NCBI GenBank assembly: GCA_947585615.1
Contig: CANPXD010000002.1
Span: 1-63,117, forward strand
Origin: an uncultured Clostridia bacterium
Lineage (GTDB): Bacteria; Bacillota; Clostridia; Oscillospirales; Acutalibacteraceae
Reading direction: 5' to 3'
DNA: 63,117 nt
Below the pieces are notes generated by a model. It saw only the letters and a program-made list of their open reading frames with translations, was not told where the DNA came from and made no database searches. This document shows positions 43,586-51,855 of this stretch, piece after piece (position 1 is the stretch's first letter; the number at the start of each line of letters is the position of its first letter). Both the position numbers and the translations under genes were made by a program.

Positions 43586-44113
43586 ATGAGTAACTATGTA
43601 GTGATTGCAAGATTTGACAGGATTACAGACGGAATATTGAATAAGCTGAGGAAGTCGTTTGCGAATGCAGGCTATTCAGTTCCTGAATGGCCAATACATA
43701 TAACGATCGCTGCTTATGAAAATATGGATGAAAAGCGGCTTTGTGATTGGACGGAAGCATTTTGCGAAAGTCATACTCGCGTTGATGTTCATCTTTGTTC
43801 CTTAGGCACATTTCTTCCCAATAATAACAGCAATGTTTTATATCTTGCTCCTGCCTATTCAAAAACTTTTGTGGATTTTTATTACGGCTTTCATCAAAAG
43901 TATGAGGAGTATTGCACAGGTATCGGCAGATATAACTCTATCAAAGATGACAGTCCGTCAATACATTGTACGATTGCGGAAATGGATACTGATCATTTGC
44001 AAAATGCCATGAAATTGGTGTTTGACAGGAATTGTTTTAAACAAGCAAAAATCACCGCGTTAGAAGTTTATACTTATCCAATGAGCTTAATAAAAAGATT
44101 TGAGTTAAAGTAA
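43586..44113 (+). CDS. 2H phosphoesterase (LigT/2'-5' RNA ligase-like)
   Basis: The 175-residue protein has two HxT motifs, HITIA (His38) and HCTIA (near residue 132), at the spacing of the 2H phosphoesterase superfamily. Members hydrolyse cyclic phosphodiesters in tRNA-repair or nucleotide metabolism. The ribosome site AAGGAA lies inside the end of the AAC(3) remnant. Confidence 0.8.
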   Translation: MSNYVVIARFDRITDGILNKLRKSFANAGYSVPEWPIHITIAAYENMDEKRLCDWTEAFCESHTRVDVHLCSLGTFLPNNNSNVLYLAPAYSKTFVDFYYGFHQKYEEYCTGIGRYNSIKDDSPSIHCTIAEMDTDHLQNAMKLVFDRNCFKQAKITALEVYTYPMSLIKRFELK

Positions 44114-44125
44114 AAGAGGAGAAAA

Positions 44126-45214
44126 ATGGCTGAATTTATAAAAGGATTGGAATTATGCGAGAAATTTTTTAATGAATGCGCAAAGCCTGTTATTGATAAA
44201 TATTTCCCCGATTTGCAGTATTCGGCAGGGTTAATCGGTTATGGCTCTGATGTTCTCGGCTATGATGACAAGGTTTCCCGTGACCATATGTGGGGACCTC
44301 GTTTCTATCTGTTTCTGAGCGGGAAAGATATAGATAAAAAAGACGAAATATTCAACAAGTTCGCGGAAAATCTGCCATATACGTATAAGGGTTACAGTGT
44401 GAATTTTACCGAACCCGACCCAAATGACAACGGCGTTCAGCACCCAAAGTTACTTAACAAGGGCAAGGTTAATCCTTTGATCTTCATTCAGACCTTTGAT
44501 AAATTTCTTATTGATGAAATCGGAACTTCTGATTTGGATAATATTGCGCCTTTGGATTGGCTTGCATTTTCAGAACACAGATTATTATCTTTTGTATCGG
44601 GTAAATTGTTTGCGGACAAGCTGAATATCAAAAATCAAACAGATAAAATAAAGTTTTATCCTGATACGGTTAAGTTATATCTTATCGCGTCGCAATGGAA
44701 TATAATCGCGTCTGAACAGGCGTTTGTTAAGCGCTGCGGTAAGGTCGGTGATGAAATCGGCTCACAAATTATCTGTGCAAGAATTGCCGAAAGATTAATG
44801 CGCTTATGCTTTTTATATCAGGATACATACGCGCCATATAGCAAATGGTTCGGAACTGCGTTCAGCAAGTTGGATATTGATGAGAAGCTCAAAGCAAAAA
44901 TCAATGCCGCTCTGAAAGCAAATGACTTAACAGAACGGGAAAACAACCTTGTTGAAGCACAGGCGCTTGTTGCGGAATTACATAATGCAAGCGGACTGAC
45001 GGACAAGGTTGATTACGATATTGAGTCTTATTTCGGCAGAGATATAAAGGTTATTTTTGCGGATAAGTTTGTAGATGCCGCTATTGAAAAATTAAAAGGA
45101 ACAGGATTTGAAAATATACCGCTCATAGGAACAATGAGCCAGTTTGGCGGATTATCCGATTTTGCGGACGAAAAAGTTTACTATGAACAGATAAAAAGAA
45201 TTTATGGCGTTTAA
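44126..45214 (+). CDS. DUF4037 protein with nucleotidyltransferase-like N-terminus
   Basis: The 362-residue protein starts with a region containing GSDVLGYDDKVSRDHMWGPR, typical of DUF4037 proteins, followed by a helical C-terminus. The GSD...D arrangement suggests a nucleotidyltransferase relative. Function unknown. It is the last plus-strand gene of the array and is followed by a strong terminator. Confidence 0.82.
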   Translation: MAEFIKGLELCEKFFNECAKPVIDKYFPDLQYSAGLIGYGSDVLGYDDKVSRDHMWGPRFYLFLSGKDIDKKDEIFNKFAENLPYTYKGYSVNFTEPDPNDNGVQHPKLLNKGKVNPLIFIQTFDKFLIDEIGTSDLDNIAPLDWLAFSEHRLLSFVSGKLFADKLNIKNQTDKIKFYPDTVKLYLIASQWNIIASEQAFVKRCGKVGDEIGSQIICARIAERLMRLCFLYQDTYAPYSKWFGTAFSKLDIDEKLKAKINAALKANDLTERENNLVEAQALVAELHNASGLTDKVDYDIESYFGRDIKVIFADKFVDAAIEKLKGTGFENIPLIGTMSQFGGLSDFADEKVYYEQIKRIYGV

Positions 45215-45251
45215 GTATGCCGAAAATAAGATACGCGACTATGCAAGATTA

Positions 45252-45286
45252 AAAAACCTCCGAAAACTGAAGTTTCGGAGGTTTTT
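45252..45286. terminator. Bidirectional terminator between convergent genes
   Basis: AAAAACCTCCGAAA (45252-45265) pairs with TTTCGGAGGTTTTT (45273-45286). It serves the DUF4037 gene on the plus strand and touches the stop of the GNAT gene on the minus strand. Confidence 0.85.
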
Positions 45287-45920
45287 ATAGTGCTTTTTCG
45301 GTTAAGATATGCCAGACATCATTTCCCTTGAAATGGCATTTTCTGTATACAGCTTCAGGATTTGTCGCGTTATCACATTCACCCGAAACGGTGGCAAAAT
45401 CGGCAAAACCCTTCATTGCTTTTAAAGCGTGGCTGATTAAAGCAGAGGCTGTACCCCGTCCTCTGTATTCCGGAAGCACCTGAAGCCACTCAATAATTCC
45501 CTCGCCTGTTTCGCGGTCAAAATCACACAGGATAGAGCCGATAAGGCGTTGTCCGGAGAAAGCGCCTATCCACAGCTCAGGACAGTATGCTTCCGTTTCG
45601 GTCAGACTTTGAATATAATCGGGGGACACTTTGATTTCTGTATGCTTGTAGCAGTTGTTTATACAGTCTGAAAGCTCGTTGATTCTGTCGGGCGTGATAA
45701 CATCTAATGTTATGTCCGATGTGCCGTAATCGGGTATGTTTTTAAGGTCGTGCTTCAGTCTGAAAAATCTTTTATCGCAATAATGATCCGATAAATTTAA
45801 ATTAAATTCACTGTTATGAACGATCTGTATATCCGGCGGCAGCAACATATTTTTTGCTTTCCAATACGGAATTGAAAGTGACCGGCAGGGATTTGCTTTG
45901 TATTCTTTGACTGAAATCAT
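45285..45920 (-). CDS. GNAT acetyltransferase
   Basis: The 211-residue protein has its GNAT domain in the C-terminal 140 residues, with the coenzyme A loop LPEYRGRGTASALISHALKAM and ATNPEAVYRKCHF. The N-terminal 70 residues are an extra segment of unknown use. AAAGGAA precedes ATG. Substrate unknown. Confidence 0.82.
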   Translation of the reverse strand: MISVKEYKANPCRSLSIPYWKAKNMLLPPDIQIVHNSEFNLNLSDHYCDKRFFRLKHDLKNIPDYGTSDITLDVITPDRINELSDCINNCYKHTEIKVSPDYIQSLTETEAYCPELWIGAFSGQRLIGSILCDFDRETGEGIIEWLQVLPEYRGRGTASALISHALKAMKGFADFATVSGECDNATNPEAVYRKCHFKGNDVWHILTEKAL

Positions 45921-45957
45921 TACGGTACTATTCCTTTCGGCAAATAATCGGAACGGC

Positions 45958-46467
45958 TTAACTTAAATCAAATCTGTAGGATTGTATATCATATGGTTTT
46001 CCGTTCAGTTCATAGGTGCTCTTTCCTTCCGCTTTGCCGCCTGCTTTTTCATAGAAATGTTTTGCTCCGGTGTTTTCCAGGAAACAGCTCAAATAAAGTT
46101 TTTTCATTCCTTTTCGTATAAGATGATTTAATGTATGTGTAAATAATTTGCTGCCGATTCCCATTCTTTTCAAATCGGGTCTTACATAAAGCTCCCTGAT
46201 TTCGCAGTCGGTTTTCTCATCCTCGCAGATGCGGAATCTGCAAAATCCGAGGATTTCATTATCTGCCTCGGCAATAAAAACCGTATTCGGGGAATAAACG
46301 TTTTTAAACAATTCAGACTGTTCGGGTATGGACATTGCGCGCAGATAAGCATCGTCAACAATTCCCCTGTATGCTGTCTGCCAGCCCTCAACCTTTATTT
46401 TTGCGATTGACTCGGCGTCGCGTGCCTCCGCCGGTCTTATTAGAATATTTTCAAGCGTCATACACAA
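45958..46467 (-). CDS. GNAT acetyltransferase
   Basis: The 169-residue protein has IRPAEARDAESIAKIKVEGW, a coenzyme A loop PDLKRMGIGSKLFTHTLNHL and NTGAKHFYEKAGG, typical of ribosomal-protein-alanine or phosphinothricin-like acetyltransferases. The start is TTG 46467 (AAGGA at good distance) or ATG 46461. It probably forms an operon with the upstream EamA and MraY-like genes. Confidence 0.83.
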   Translation of the reverse strand: MCMTLENILIRPAEARDAESIAKIKVEGWQTAYRGIVDDAYLRAMSIPEQSELFKNVYSPNTVFIAEADNEILGFCRFRICEDEKTDCEIRELYVRPDLKRMGIGSKLFTHTLNHLIRKGMKKLYLSCFLENTGAKHFYEKAGGKAEGKSTYELNGKPYDIQSYRFDLS

Positions 46468-46499
46468 TAGATTCCTTGTATTGTTGAATGAAATGAATT

Positions 46500-46913
46500 T
46501 TACAGTACCATTGTCAAAGTTCCCGCGCCGATTAAAACACAGCCGATCAAGGATTTAACGGTAAATTCCTCGTGCAGGAACAAAAAGGACAGAATGAGCG
46601 TGAACACAACGCTGAGCTTGTCTATCGGGACAACTTTTGAGACGTCTCCAAGTTGTAATGCCTTATAATAGCAAAGCCATGACGCGCCTGTTGCAAGACC
46701 GGACAGAATCAAAAAGATCCAGCTTTTACGGCTTATTTCCGAAATGCCTTTCTGTGCCTGTGTCAGGAAAACCATACCCCATGCCATTCCGACAACGACA
46801 ACAGTTCTGATTGCGGTCGCGAGATTTGCGTTTACTCCGTCTATACCGATTTTCGCGAGTATAGAGGTAAGTGTGGCAAAAACAGCAGACAGCACCGCAA
46901 ATGTAATCCACAT
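46500..46913 (-). CDS. Single-domain EamA-family membrane transporter
   Basis: The 137-residue protein has five hydrophobic segments and the EamA/DMT features LSGLATGASWLCYYKALQLG and VVPIDKLSVVFTLILSFLFLHE. It is half the length of classic ten-helix EamA proteins, as in the small bacterial DMT group, and probably works as a dimer. AGGAGG precedes ATG. Substrate unknown. Confidence 0.85.
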   Translation of the reverse strand: MWITFAVLSAVFATLTSILAKIGIDGVNANLATAIRTVVVVGMAWGMVFLTQAQKGISEISRKSWIFLILSGLATGASWLCYYKALQLGDVSKVVPIDKLSVVFTLILSFLFLHEEFTVKSLIGCVLIGAGTLTMVL

Positions 46914-46925
46914 AAGACGGCCTCC

Positions 46926-47882
46926 TTATGCACAGATGATAAAATATATTGCTGAAATAAACACCTGAATGATACAGAATCTGACCAGAACCTGTGTATC
47001 AGACCAATTGTGATTTTTTCTCATTTCATCATGAATGGGCGTGCGTATATTTTTCAGCACTTCGATTTTCAGAAATCTTTTCAGGAAAATTTTAATTAAT
47101 CCGGCAATACCGTCCAACAGTAATATGGCTGATAAAAATAAATAACTTATCGGATGTGATGATTTTAAAAGAATTAATACGATTATCAGTCCGACAGCTC
47201 TGGAGCCTGCGTCGCCCATAAGCTGTGAGCTGGGACTTGCGTTAAAGCATAAATATGCGATTAAAACGCCAATGAGAATAAAGCTGTAAACAGTATATTG
47301 TTCACCGATTTGGTCGAAAAATAGTAAGGATATGCTCAAAAGAGAAATTATGCTTAATGATCCGCATAAACCGTCCACACCGTCTGAGCAGTTAGTAACA
47401 TTAATACCAATCCAGAGCAATGCAGTGGAAAGTACTGTATACAAAACAGGATGCACATGGATTTCATAATCAAAAATCATAATCTCGGTAGAGTTATTAT
47501 AAACAAAGACTACGGAAATGATAAGGCAGATTATAAAATCAATAAATCCTTTTTTGTAATCAGACCAAGGGGTATCGGAAGCATCGTCAAGGTAACCGCT
47601 CAGCATTTCTAAAAAAATTAAAATGTCATAGCCTATGATTTCTTTGGTGATTGGCAGCAGAAAAACGGAGCAAAGCACAAATGTGCTTATCATTATCAGA
47701 CCCGCTCCTCTTATTTTTCCTCTGGAAACTTCCCCGTTTACCGCAAATGCCCTACCTTTGTCTTTCGGTAGAAACGGTAATTTTAATTTCAGCAATATAA
47801 AGCAAACAACAAATGCTAATACAAACGCAATGGCAATATATTGCTGTGTATTTGTAATAACATTGAAAAAATAATACAACAT
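46926..47882 (-). CDS. MraY/WecA-family polyprenyl-phosphate sugar-phosphate transferase
   Basis: The 318-residue membrane protein has about nine to ten spans and the family motifs FLPKDKGRAFAVN (MraY has KKGTPTMGG here), GYLDDASD (catalytic Asp-Asp), NCSDGVDGL and MGDAGSRAVG. These enzymes move a sugar-1-phosphate onto undecaprenyl phosphate. The changed first motif and loss of the HHH loop (PIHDEM) suggest this is not the housekeeping MraY but a paralog, perhaps making a lipid-linked surface glycan. Confidence 0.8.
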   Translation of the reverse strand: MLYYFFNVITNTQQYIAIAFVLAFVVCFILLKLKLPFLPKDKGRAFAVNGEVSRGKIRGAGLIMISTFVLCSVFLLPITKEIIGYDILIFLEMLSGYLDDASDTPWSDYKKGFIDFIICLIISVVFVYNNSTEIMIFDYEIHVHPVLYTVLSTALLWIGINVTNCSDGVDGLCGSLSIISLLSISLLFFDQIGEQYTVYSFILIGVLIAYLCFNASPSSQLMGDAGSRAVGLIIVLILLKSSHPISYLFLSAILLLDGIAGLIKIFLKRFLKIEVLKNIRTPIHDEMRKNHNWSDTQVLVRFCIIQVFISAIYFIICA

Positions 47883-48042
47883 TTTTAAACATCCTAACCG
47901 AAACAGTTATTATCAAGCGTCTGTCAAGTGCGGCAGCTTAAATATCGGAACGCAATCATTATAAGTGATTTTGCTTGGAATTTCAAGATGCACGCCAAGA
48001 GACGATGGATTGCAATTTAAAAGAAATGTAATCCCATATTTT

Positions 48043-48106
48043 GCAACAGTTGATTATTTTATTAAAATTTGAACGGTAATTCGTTAGGATAAGGAAGATT
48101 TGCAGG
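48043..48106. repeat. 64-bp direct repeat, copy A (isomerase 3'-end duplicate)
   Basis: The segment matches 50358-50421 with about 10% mismatches. It contains the last codons of the isomerase gene (ANLPYPNELPFKF plus stop) in a frame different from the MATE gene that now ends over it. It marks one edge of a duplicated or inserted MATE-GNAT block. Confidence 0.85.
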
Positions 48107-49487
48107 ATAATTGTTTATAGGTTGAAGCAATAATCACGGCAGAGATAACGGCAGTTAAAATATCGGAGATCGGCATAGAATACAAAACACCGTCAAGACC
48201 GAAAAACGGCGGCAGCAGGAGCGCAAAACCGACTCCGAATACGATTTCACGAATCATGGAAAGCATCGTCGAGGCAACGGCCTTCCCCATCGCCTGAAGG
48301 AAAATAAAGGTTGCTTTATTCAGGCAGGCAAAAACGATCATGCAGAGATAAATCCGAAATGCTTTGACTGCAAATTCCGTATAATAGACGCTTTCGTTTG
48401 CCGAACCGAAAATACCAATCAGCTGACGGGGCAGAAGCTCCACAACCAGCAGGGCAATCAGACCGACTGCCGCTTCGAAGGTCAACAGCAGAGAAAACAG
48501 CCGTTTGACCCGCTCATGCCGTCCCGCTCCCATGTTATATCCCACAACCGGAATGCAGCCCGCCGCCATGCCGATGACAACGGAGATTACAATTTGAAAT
48601 ACTTTCATGACAATCCCCACAACCGCCATCGGGATCTGTGCATAAATCGCCTGCCCGAACACGGTATCGAGTGCACCGTATTTTCGAACCATATTGTTGA
48701 TCGCCGCCATGGCCGCTACCAGCGATATTTGTGAGAGAAAGCTGCAAATTCCAAGCGACAGCGTGCGTCCTGCAATTTCTTTATTCGGGCGAAAATCACG
48801 TCTCGATATTTTTACCGACTTTGTGTGCAGAAGATACCAAAGTGAAAGCAGCGCCGTCGCAATCTGTCCGATCACCGTGGCAACGGCGGCACCCATCATG
48901 CCCCAGTGGAAACAGAAAATAAAAATCGGATCGAGAATGATGTTCAGGACAGCGCCAAGCAGCGTGGAAGCCATCGCGAATTTCGGGCTTCCGTCTGCAC
49001 GGATGACAGGATTCATCGCCTGTCCGAACATATAGAAAGGAATGCCGAGCGCTATATAAAAGAAATATTCTTTTGAAAGTGCAAAGGTTTCCTCATTAAC
49101 GGTTCCGCCAAACACGGTGATGATCGGCGTTGAAAAAAGTAGATACACGGCGCAGAGAAAAACGCTGCTTATCACAGTCATCAGCACCGAAAGACCGATG
49201 CTGTTCCCGGCCATGGTTTTATTTCCTTTTCCGAGGCTCAGGCTTACAAACGCGCAGCAGCCATCCCCGATCATAACGGCGATTGCCAGCGCAATGACTG
49301 TTAGCGGAAACACCACCGTGTTGGCGGCGTTTCCGTAAGAGCCGAGATAGCTTGCATTGGCAATAAAAATTTGATCAACAATGTTGTAAAGCGCGCCGAC
49401 AAGCAGTGATATAATACAGGGCACGGCATATTTGCCCATGAGTTTGCTCACCTTTTCCGTGGCGAGATAAGATTGATTTTGTTCCAT
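48084..49487 (-). CDS. MATE-family multidrug efflux transporter
   Basis: I start at ATG 49487, where AGGAGG lies upstream; an in-frame start at 49508 would add 7 residues. The 467-residue protein has twelve membrane spans in two six-helix halves (for example CIISLLVGALYNIVDQIFIA and the related stretch after residue 240), as in NorM/DinF/MepA exporters driven by Na+ or H+. The last codons (KQLSCKSSLS) come from duplicated isomerase DNA, so the original C-terminus was replaced. Confidence 0.9.
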   Translation of the reverse strand: MEQNQSYLATEKVSKLMGKYAVPCIISLLVGALYNIVDQIFIANASYLGSYGNAANTVVFPLTVIALAIAVMIGDGCCAFVSLSLGKGNKTMAGNSIGLSVLMTVISSVFLCAVYLLFSTPIITVFGGTVNEETFALSKEYFFYIALGIPFYMFGQAMNPVIRADGSPKFAMASTLLGAVLNIILDPIFIFCFHWGMMGAAVATVIGQIATALLSLWYLLHTKSVKISRRDFRPNKEIAGRTLSLGICSFLSQISLVAAMAAINNMVRKYGALDTVFGQAIYAQIPMAVVGIVMKVFQIVISVVIGMAAGCIPVVGYNMGAGRHERVKRLFSLLLTFEAAVGLIALLVVELLPRQLIGIFGSANESVYYTEFAVKAFRIYLCMIVFACLNKATFIFLQAMGKAVASTMLSMIREIVFGVGFALLLPPFFGLDGVLYSMPISDILTAVISAVIIASTYKQLSCKSSLS

Positions 49488-49513
49488 CGTAATTAACCTC
49501 CTAATCAACGCAA

Positions 49514-49550
49514 AAACGGCGTAAGTCCCAAAGTTGGACTTACGCCGTTT
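49514..49550 (-). promoter_or_regulatory. Leader hairpin upstream of MATE gene (attenuator or operator)
   Basis: AAACGGCGTAAGTCC (49514-49528) pairs perfectly with GGACTTACGCCGTTT (49536-49550) around a 7-base loop. On the minus strand the stem is followed by TTTTTG and the start codon is 27 bases on. A promoter TTGCGA, 17 bases, TATACT lies just upstream (about 49570-49600), so the hairpin begins close to the transcript 5' end. It could be an attenuator or a palindromic repressor site. Confidence 0.6.
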
Positions 49551-49728
49551 CGGCTACACACTGTTAGATAGTATATCAAATAGCCGCGGTTTTCGCAAAG
49601 GCAATTTTGCACAAAAATCATGCCGTGATCTGCTTAAAAGTCAGCGCCGTGGTATTCTTTTGTTATCAAAGTTGATAACAAAAAACGGGTAAGCGGATGA
49701 TTTTCATAAGAGGCGTAATTGAAAAGAA

Positions 49729-50301
49729 TTACAGTGCTCTTCGCATAATAGAAAAATCTGTAAGTTCACGGTATAACACAAAACCGTGTTTCTCATATAA
49801 TCTGCGTGGACCCTTGTATTGATAAATATATTCCTTATCGGTAAACGGGTAGGCTTCTATATAAGAAAATCCTTCTGCTTTTGCGTCTGCAACAGCTTTT
49901 TCGACTACAAGATTTGCAATTCCACGGCCTCGGTAATTGGGTGCGATATCCATACAATATATGATTTTGATTTTACCCTTTTCTAAAATATCTGTGCGAT
50001 ATTTTTCATTTTCACAAATTGAACGGTAGTCGGCTTTGTCTCCGGCGTTGCACCAACCGATAACACGGGAAGAATCATAGATAAGATACCCGGTCATAGT
50101 ACCTGCCCAAATCAGTTTTTCGGCCTTTTTCCGACGCTTTTTCCTCTGCCCCCACAATTTATCATTTTCCTGTGCGGACAAATGGCTTTCAAGACAATAA
50201 CACCATTTCCATTCGTCATGGTCGGAGAAAGCGTTATTATCAAAAAAACCGAAAAAATCATCCATATACTCGGCAGATAGCTTTTTAATGATAATCTCCA
50301 C
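49729..50301 (-). CDS. GNAT acetyltransferase
   Basis: The start GTG 50301 has AAGGAGCG five bases upstream; an ATG at 50355 would add 18 residues without a ribosome site. The 190-residue protein includes DEWKWCYCLESH (a substrate-side segment), SRVIGWCNAGDK and the coenzyme A loop PNYRGRGIANLVVEKAVADA. Substrate unknown. It lies inside the repeat-bounded MATE block. Confidence 0.82.
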   Translation of the reverse strand: MEIIIKKLSAEYMDDFFGFFDNNAFSDHDEWKWCYCLESHLSAQENDKLWGQRKKRRKKAEKLIWAGTMTGYLIYDSSRVIGWCNAGDKADYRSICENEKYRTDILEKGKIKIIYCMDIAPNYRGRGIANLVVEKAVADAKAEGFSYIEAYPFTDKEYIYQYKGPRRLYEKHGFVLYRELTDFSIMRRAL

Positions 50302-50357
50302 TTTGCGCTCCTTTTTTAAGCTGTGAAATAAAAATCCACAAACTGCTGTCATCAAGT

Positions 50358-50421
50358 GCAGCAGTTGCTGATTTTATTAAAATTTGAATGGTAATTCGTT
50401 CGGATAAGGAAGGTTTGCAGG
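50358..50421. repeat. 64-bp direct repeat, copy B (true isomerase 3' end)
   Basis: This copy carries the authentic end of the isomerase gene and following bases; copy A lies 2.3 kb away next to the MATE stop. See 48043-48106. Confidence 0.85.
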
Positions 50422-51855
50422 CTGATTATACGCAATATCCTTAATGCCTAAATATTTGAACACCTCTGAAAGTATTTTGCCGTAATGGCCGAACGCAACC
50501 GCACCGTGATGAGGGAAACGCTTTGCAATAAGCACATTTCGGTAAAATCTGCCCATTTCGGGTATGGCGAAAACACCGATACCGCCGAATGATTTTGTGC
50601 GAACGTCAAGCACTTCGCCCTCTGCTATATATGAGCGAAGTTTTCCCTCACTGTCACACTGCAATCTGAAAAATGTAATATCACTTGGGGCAATATCCCC
50701 CTCGAGCGTACCGCGGCTTATATTGGGTTCACTGCCTTCGGGTTCAAGAACCCTGTGCTGAATAAGCTGATATTTTATCGCTCTTTCACTGCACATTTTA
50801 CAGCTTGGTGTGTTGCCGCAGTGGAAGCCCATAAAGGTGTCTGTCAGTTTATAACCGGTTGACGGCTTAATGTATTTTTCGTACATATCCTTTGGCACAG
50901 AGTTGTTGATGTCGAGAATTGTAACCGCGTCAAGACTTGAGCAAGCGCCTATGTATTCGCTCAAAGCGCCGTAAATATCAACTTCGCAGGCAACAGGAAT
51001 GCCTTTTGAAGCAAGGCGGGAATGAACATAGCAAGGCTCAAAACCGAACTGACTCGGAAACGCGGGCCAGCACTTGTTTGCAAAGGCAATATATTTTCTG
51101 CTGCCCTTGTGCTGATTAGCCCAATCGAGCAAGGTCAGCTCATACTGCGCCATTCTTTCGTTAAGGTCGGGGTAGAAATTTCCGTCTCCCATTTCCTCTG
51201 CCATTTCTTTCATAATATCGGGGATTCTCGGATCTCCCTTATGCTCCTTATAGGACACAAGCAAATCCAGCTCGCTGTTTTCCTCAATCTCTACGCCTAA
51301 TTCATAAAGCCCTTTTATGGGCGCGTTGCAGGCAAAGAAGTCCTGCGGTCTCGGACCGAAGGTGATAATTTTAAGATTTTTAACGCCGATAACAGCTCTT
51401 GCAATCGGGGCAAAATTCTTTATCATATCCGCGATTTCATCTGCCGTGCCTACGGGATAATCGGGTATATATGCGTTAAGATGACGCATACCCAAATTGT
51501 ATGAGCAGTTGAGCATACCGCAATACGCGTCGCCTCTGCCGTTTATCAAGTCGTTTTCGCTTTCCTCGGCGGCGGCAACGAACATACAGGGTCCGTTAAA
51601 GCGCTTTGCAATAAGGGTTTCGGGTGTTTCCGGCCCAAAGTTGCCCAAAAATACGACAAGCGCGTTACAACCTGCTCTGTCAACATCTTCAACCGCCTTT
51701 TGCATATCCATTTCATTTTCGACTGTAACGGGACATTCGTAAAGCGCTCCGTCATATGTCTCAACAATTGCCTTACGGCGTTTTTCACTCAACGCTACAG
51801 GAAAGCAGTCACGTGATACGGCAACAATGCCAAGCTTAACATTCGGGATATTCAT
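50377..51855 (-). CDS. L-fucose/L-arabinose isomerase-fold protein
   Basis: The 492-residue protein belongs to the fucose-isomerase-like family: LVVFLGNFGPETPE, PCMFVAAAEES, ACEVDIYGALSEYI and FHCGNTP are characteristic, with metal ligands expected at Glu/Asp (EVDIYG) and His (GFHCGN). Such enzymes interconvert aldoses and ketoses. Its start overlaps the xylulokinase stop (ATGA), so the product is likely a ketopentose fed to that kinase. No xylA-type isomerase is visible in the window. Confidence 0.8.
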   Translation of the reverse strand: MNIPNVKLGIVAVSRDCFPVALSEKRRKAIVETYDGALYECPVTVENEMDMQKAVEDVDRAGCNALVVFLGNFGPETPETLIAKRFNGPCMFVAAAEESENDLINGRGDAYCGMLNCSYNLGMRHLNAYIPDYPVGTADEIADMIKNFAPIARAVIGVKNLKIITFGPRPQDFFACNAPIKGLYELGVEIEENSELDLLVSYKEHKGDPRIPDIMKEMAEEMGDGNFYPDLNERMAQYELTLLDWANQHKGSRKYIAFANKCWPAFPSQFGFEPCYVHSRLASKGIPVACEVDIYGALSEYIGACSSLDAVTILDINNSVPKDMYEKYIKPSTGYKLTDTFMGFHCGNTPSCKMCSERAIKYQLIQHRVLEPEGSEPNISRGTLEGDIAPSDITFFRLQCDSEGKLRSYIAEGEVLDVRTKSFGGIGVFAIPEMGRFYRNVLIAKRFPHHGAVAFGHYGKILSEVFKYLGIKDIAYNQPANLPYPNELPFKF

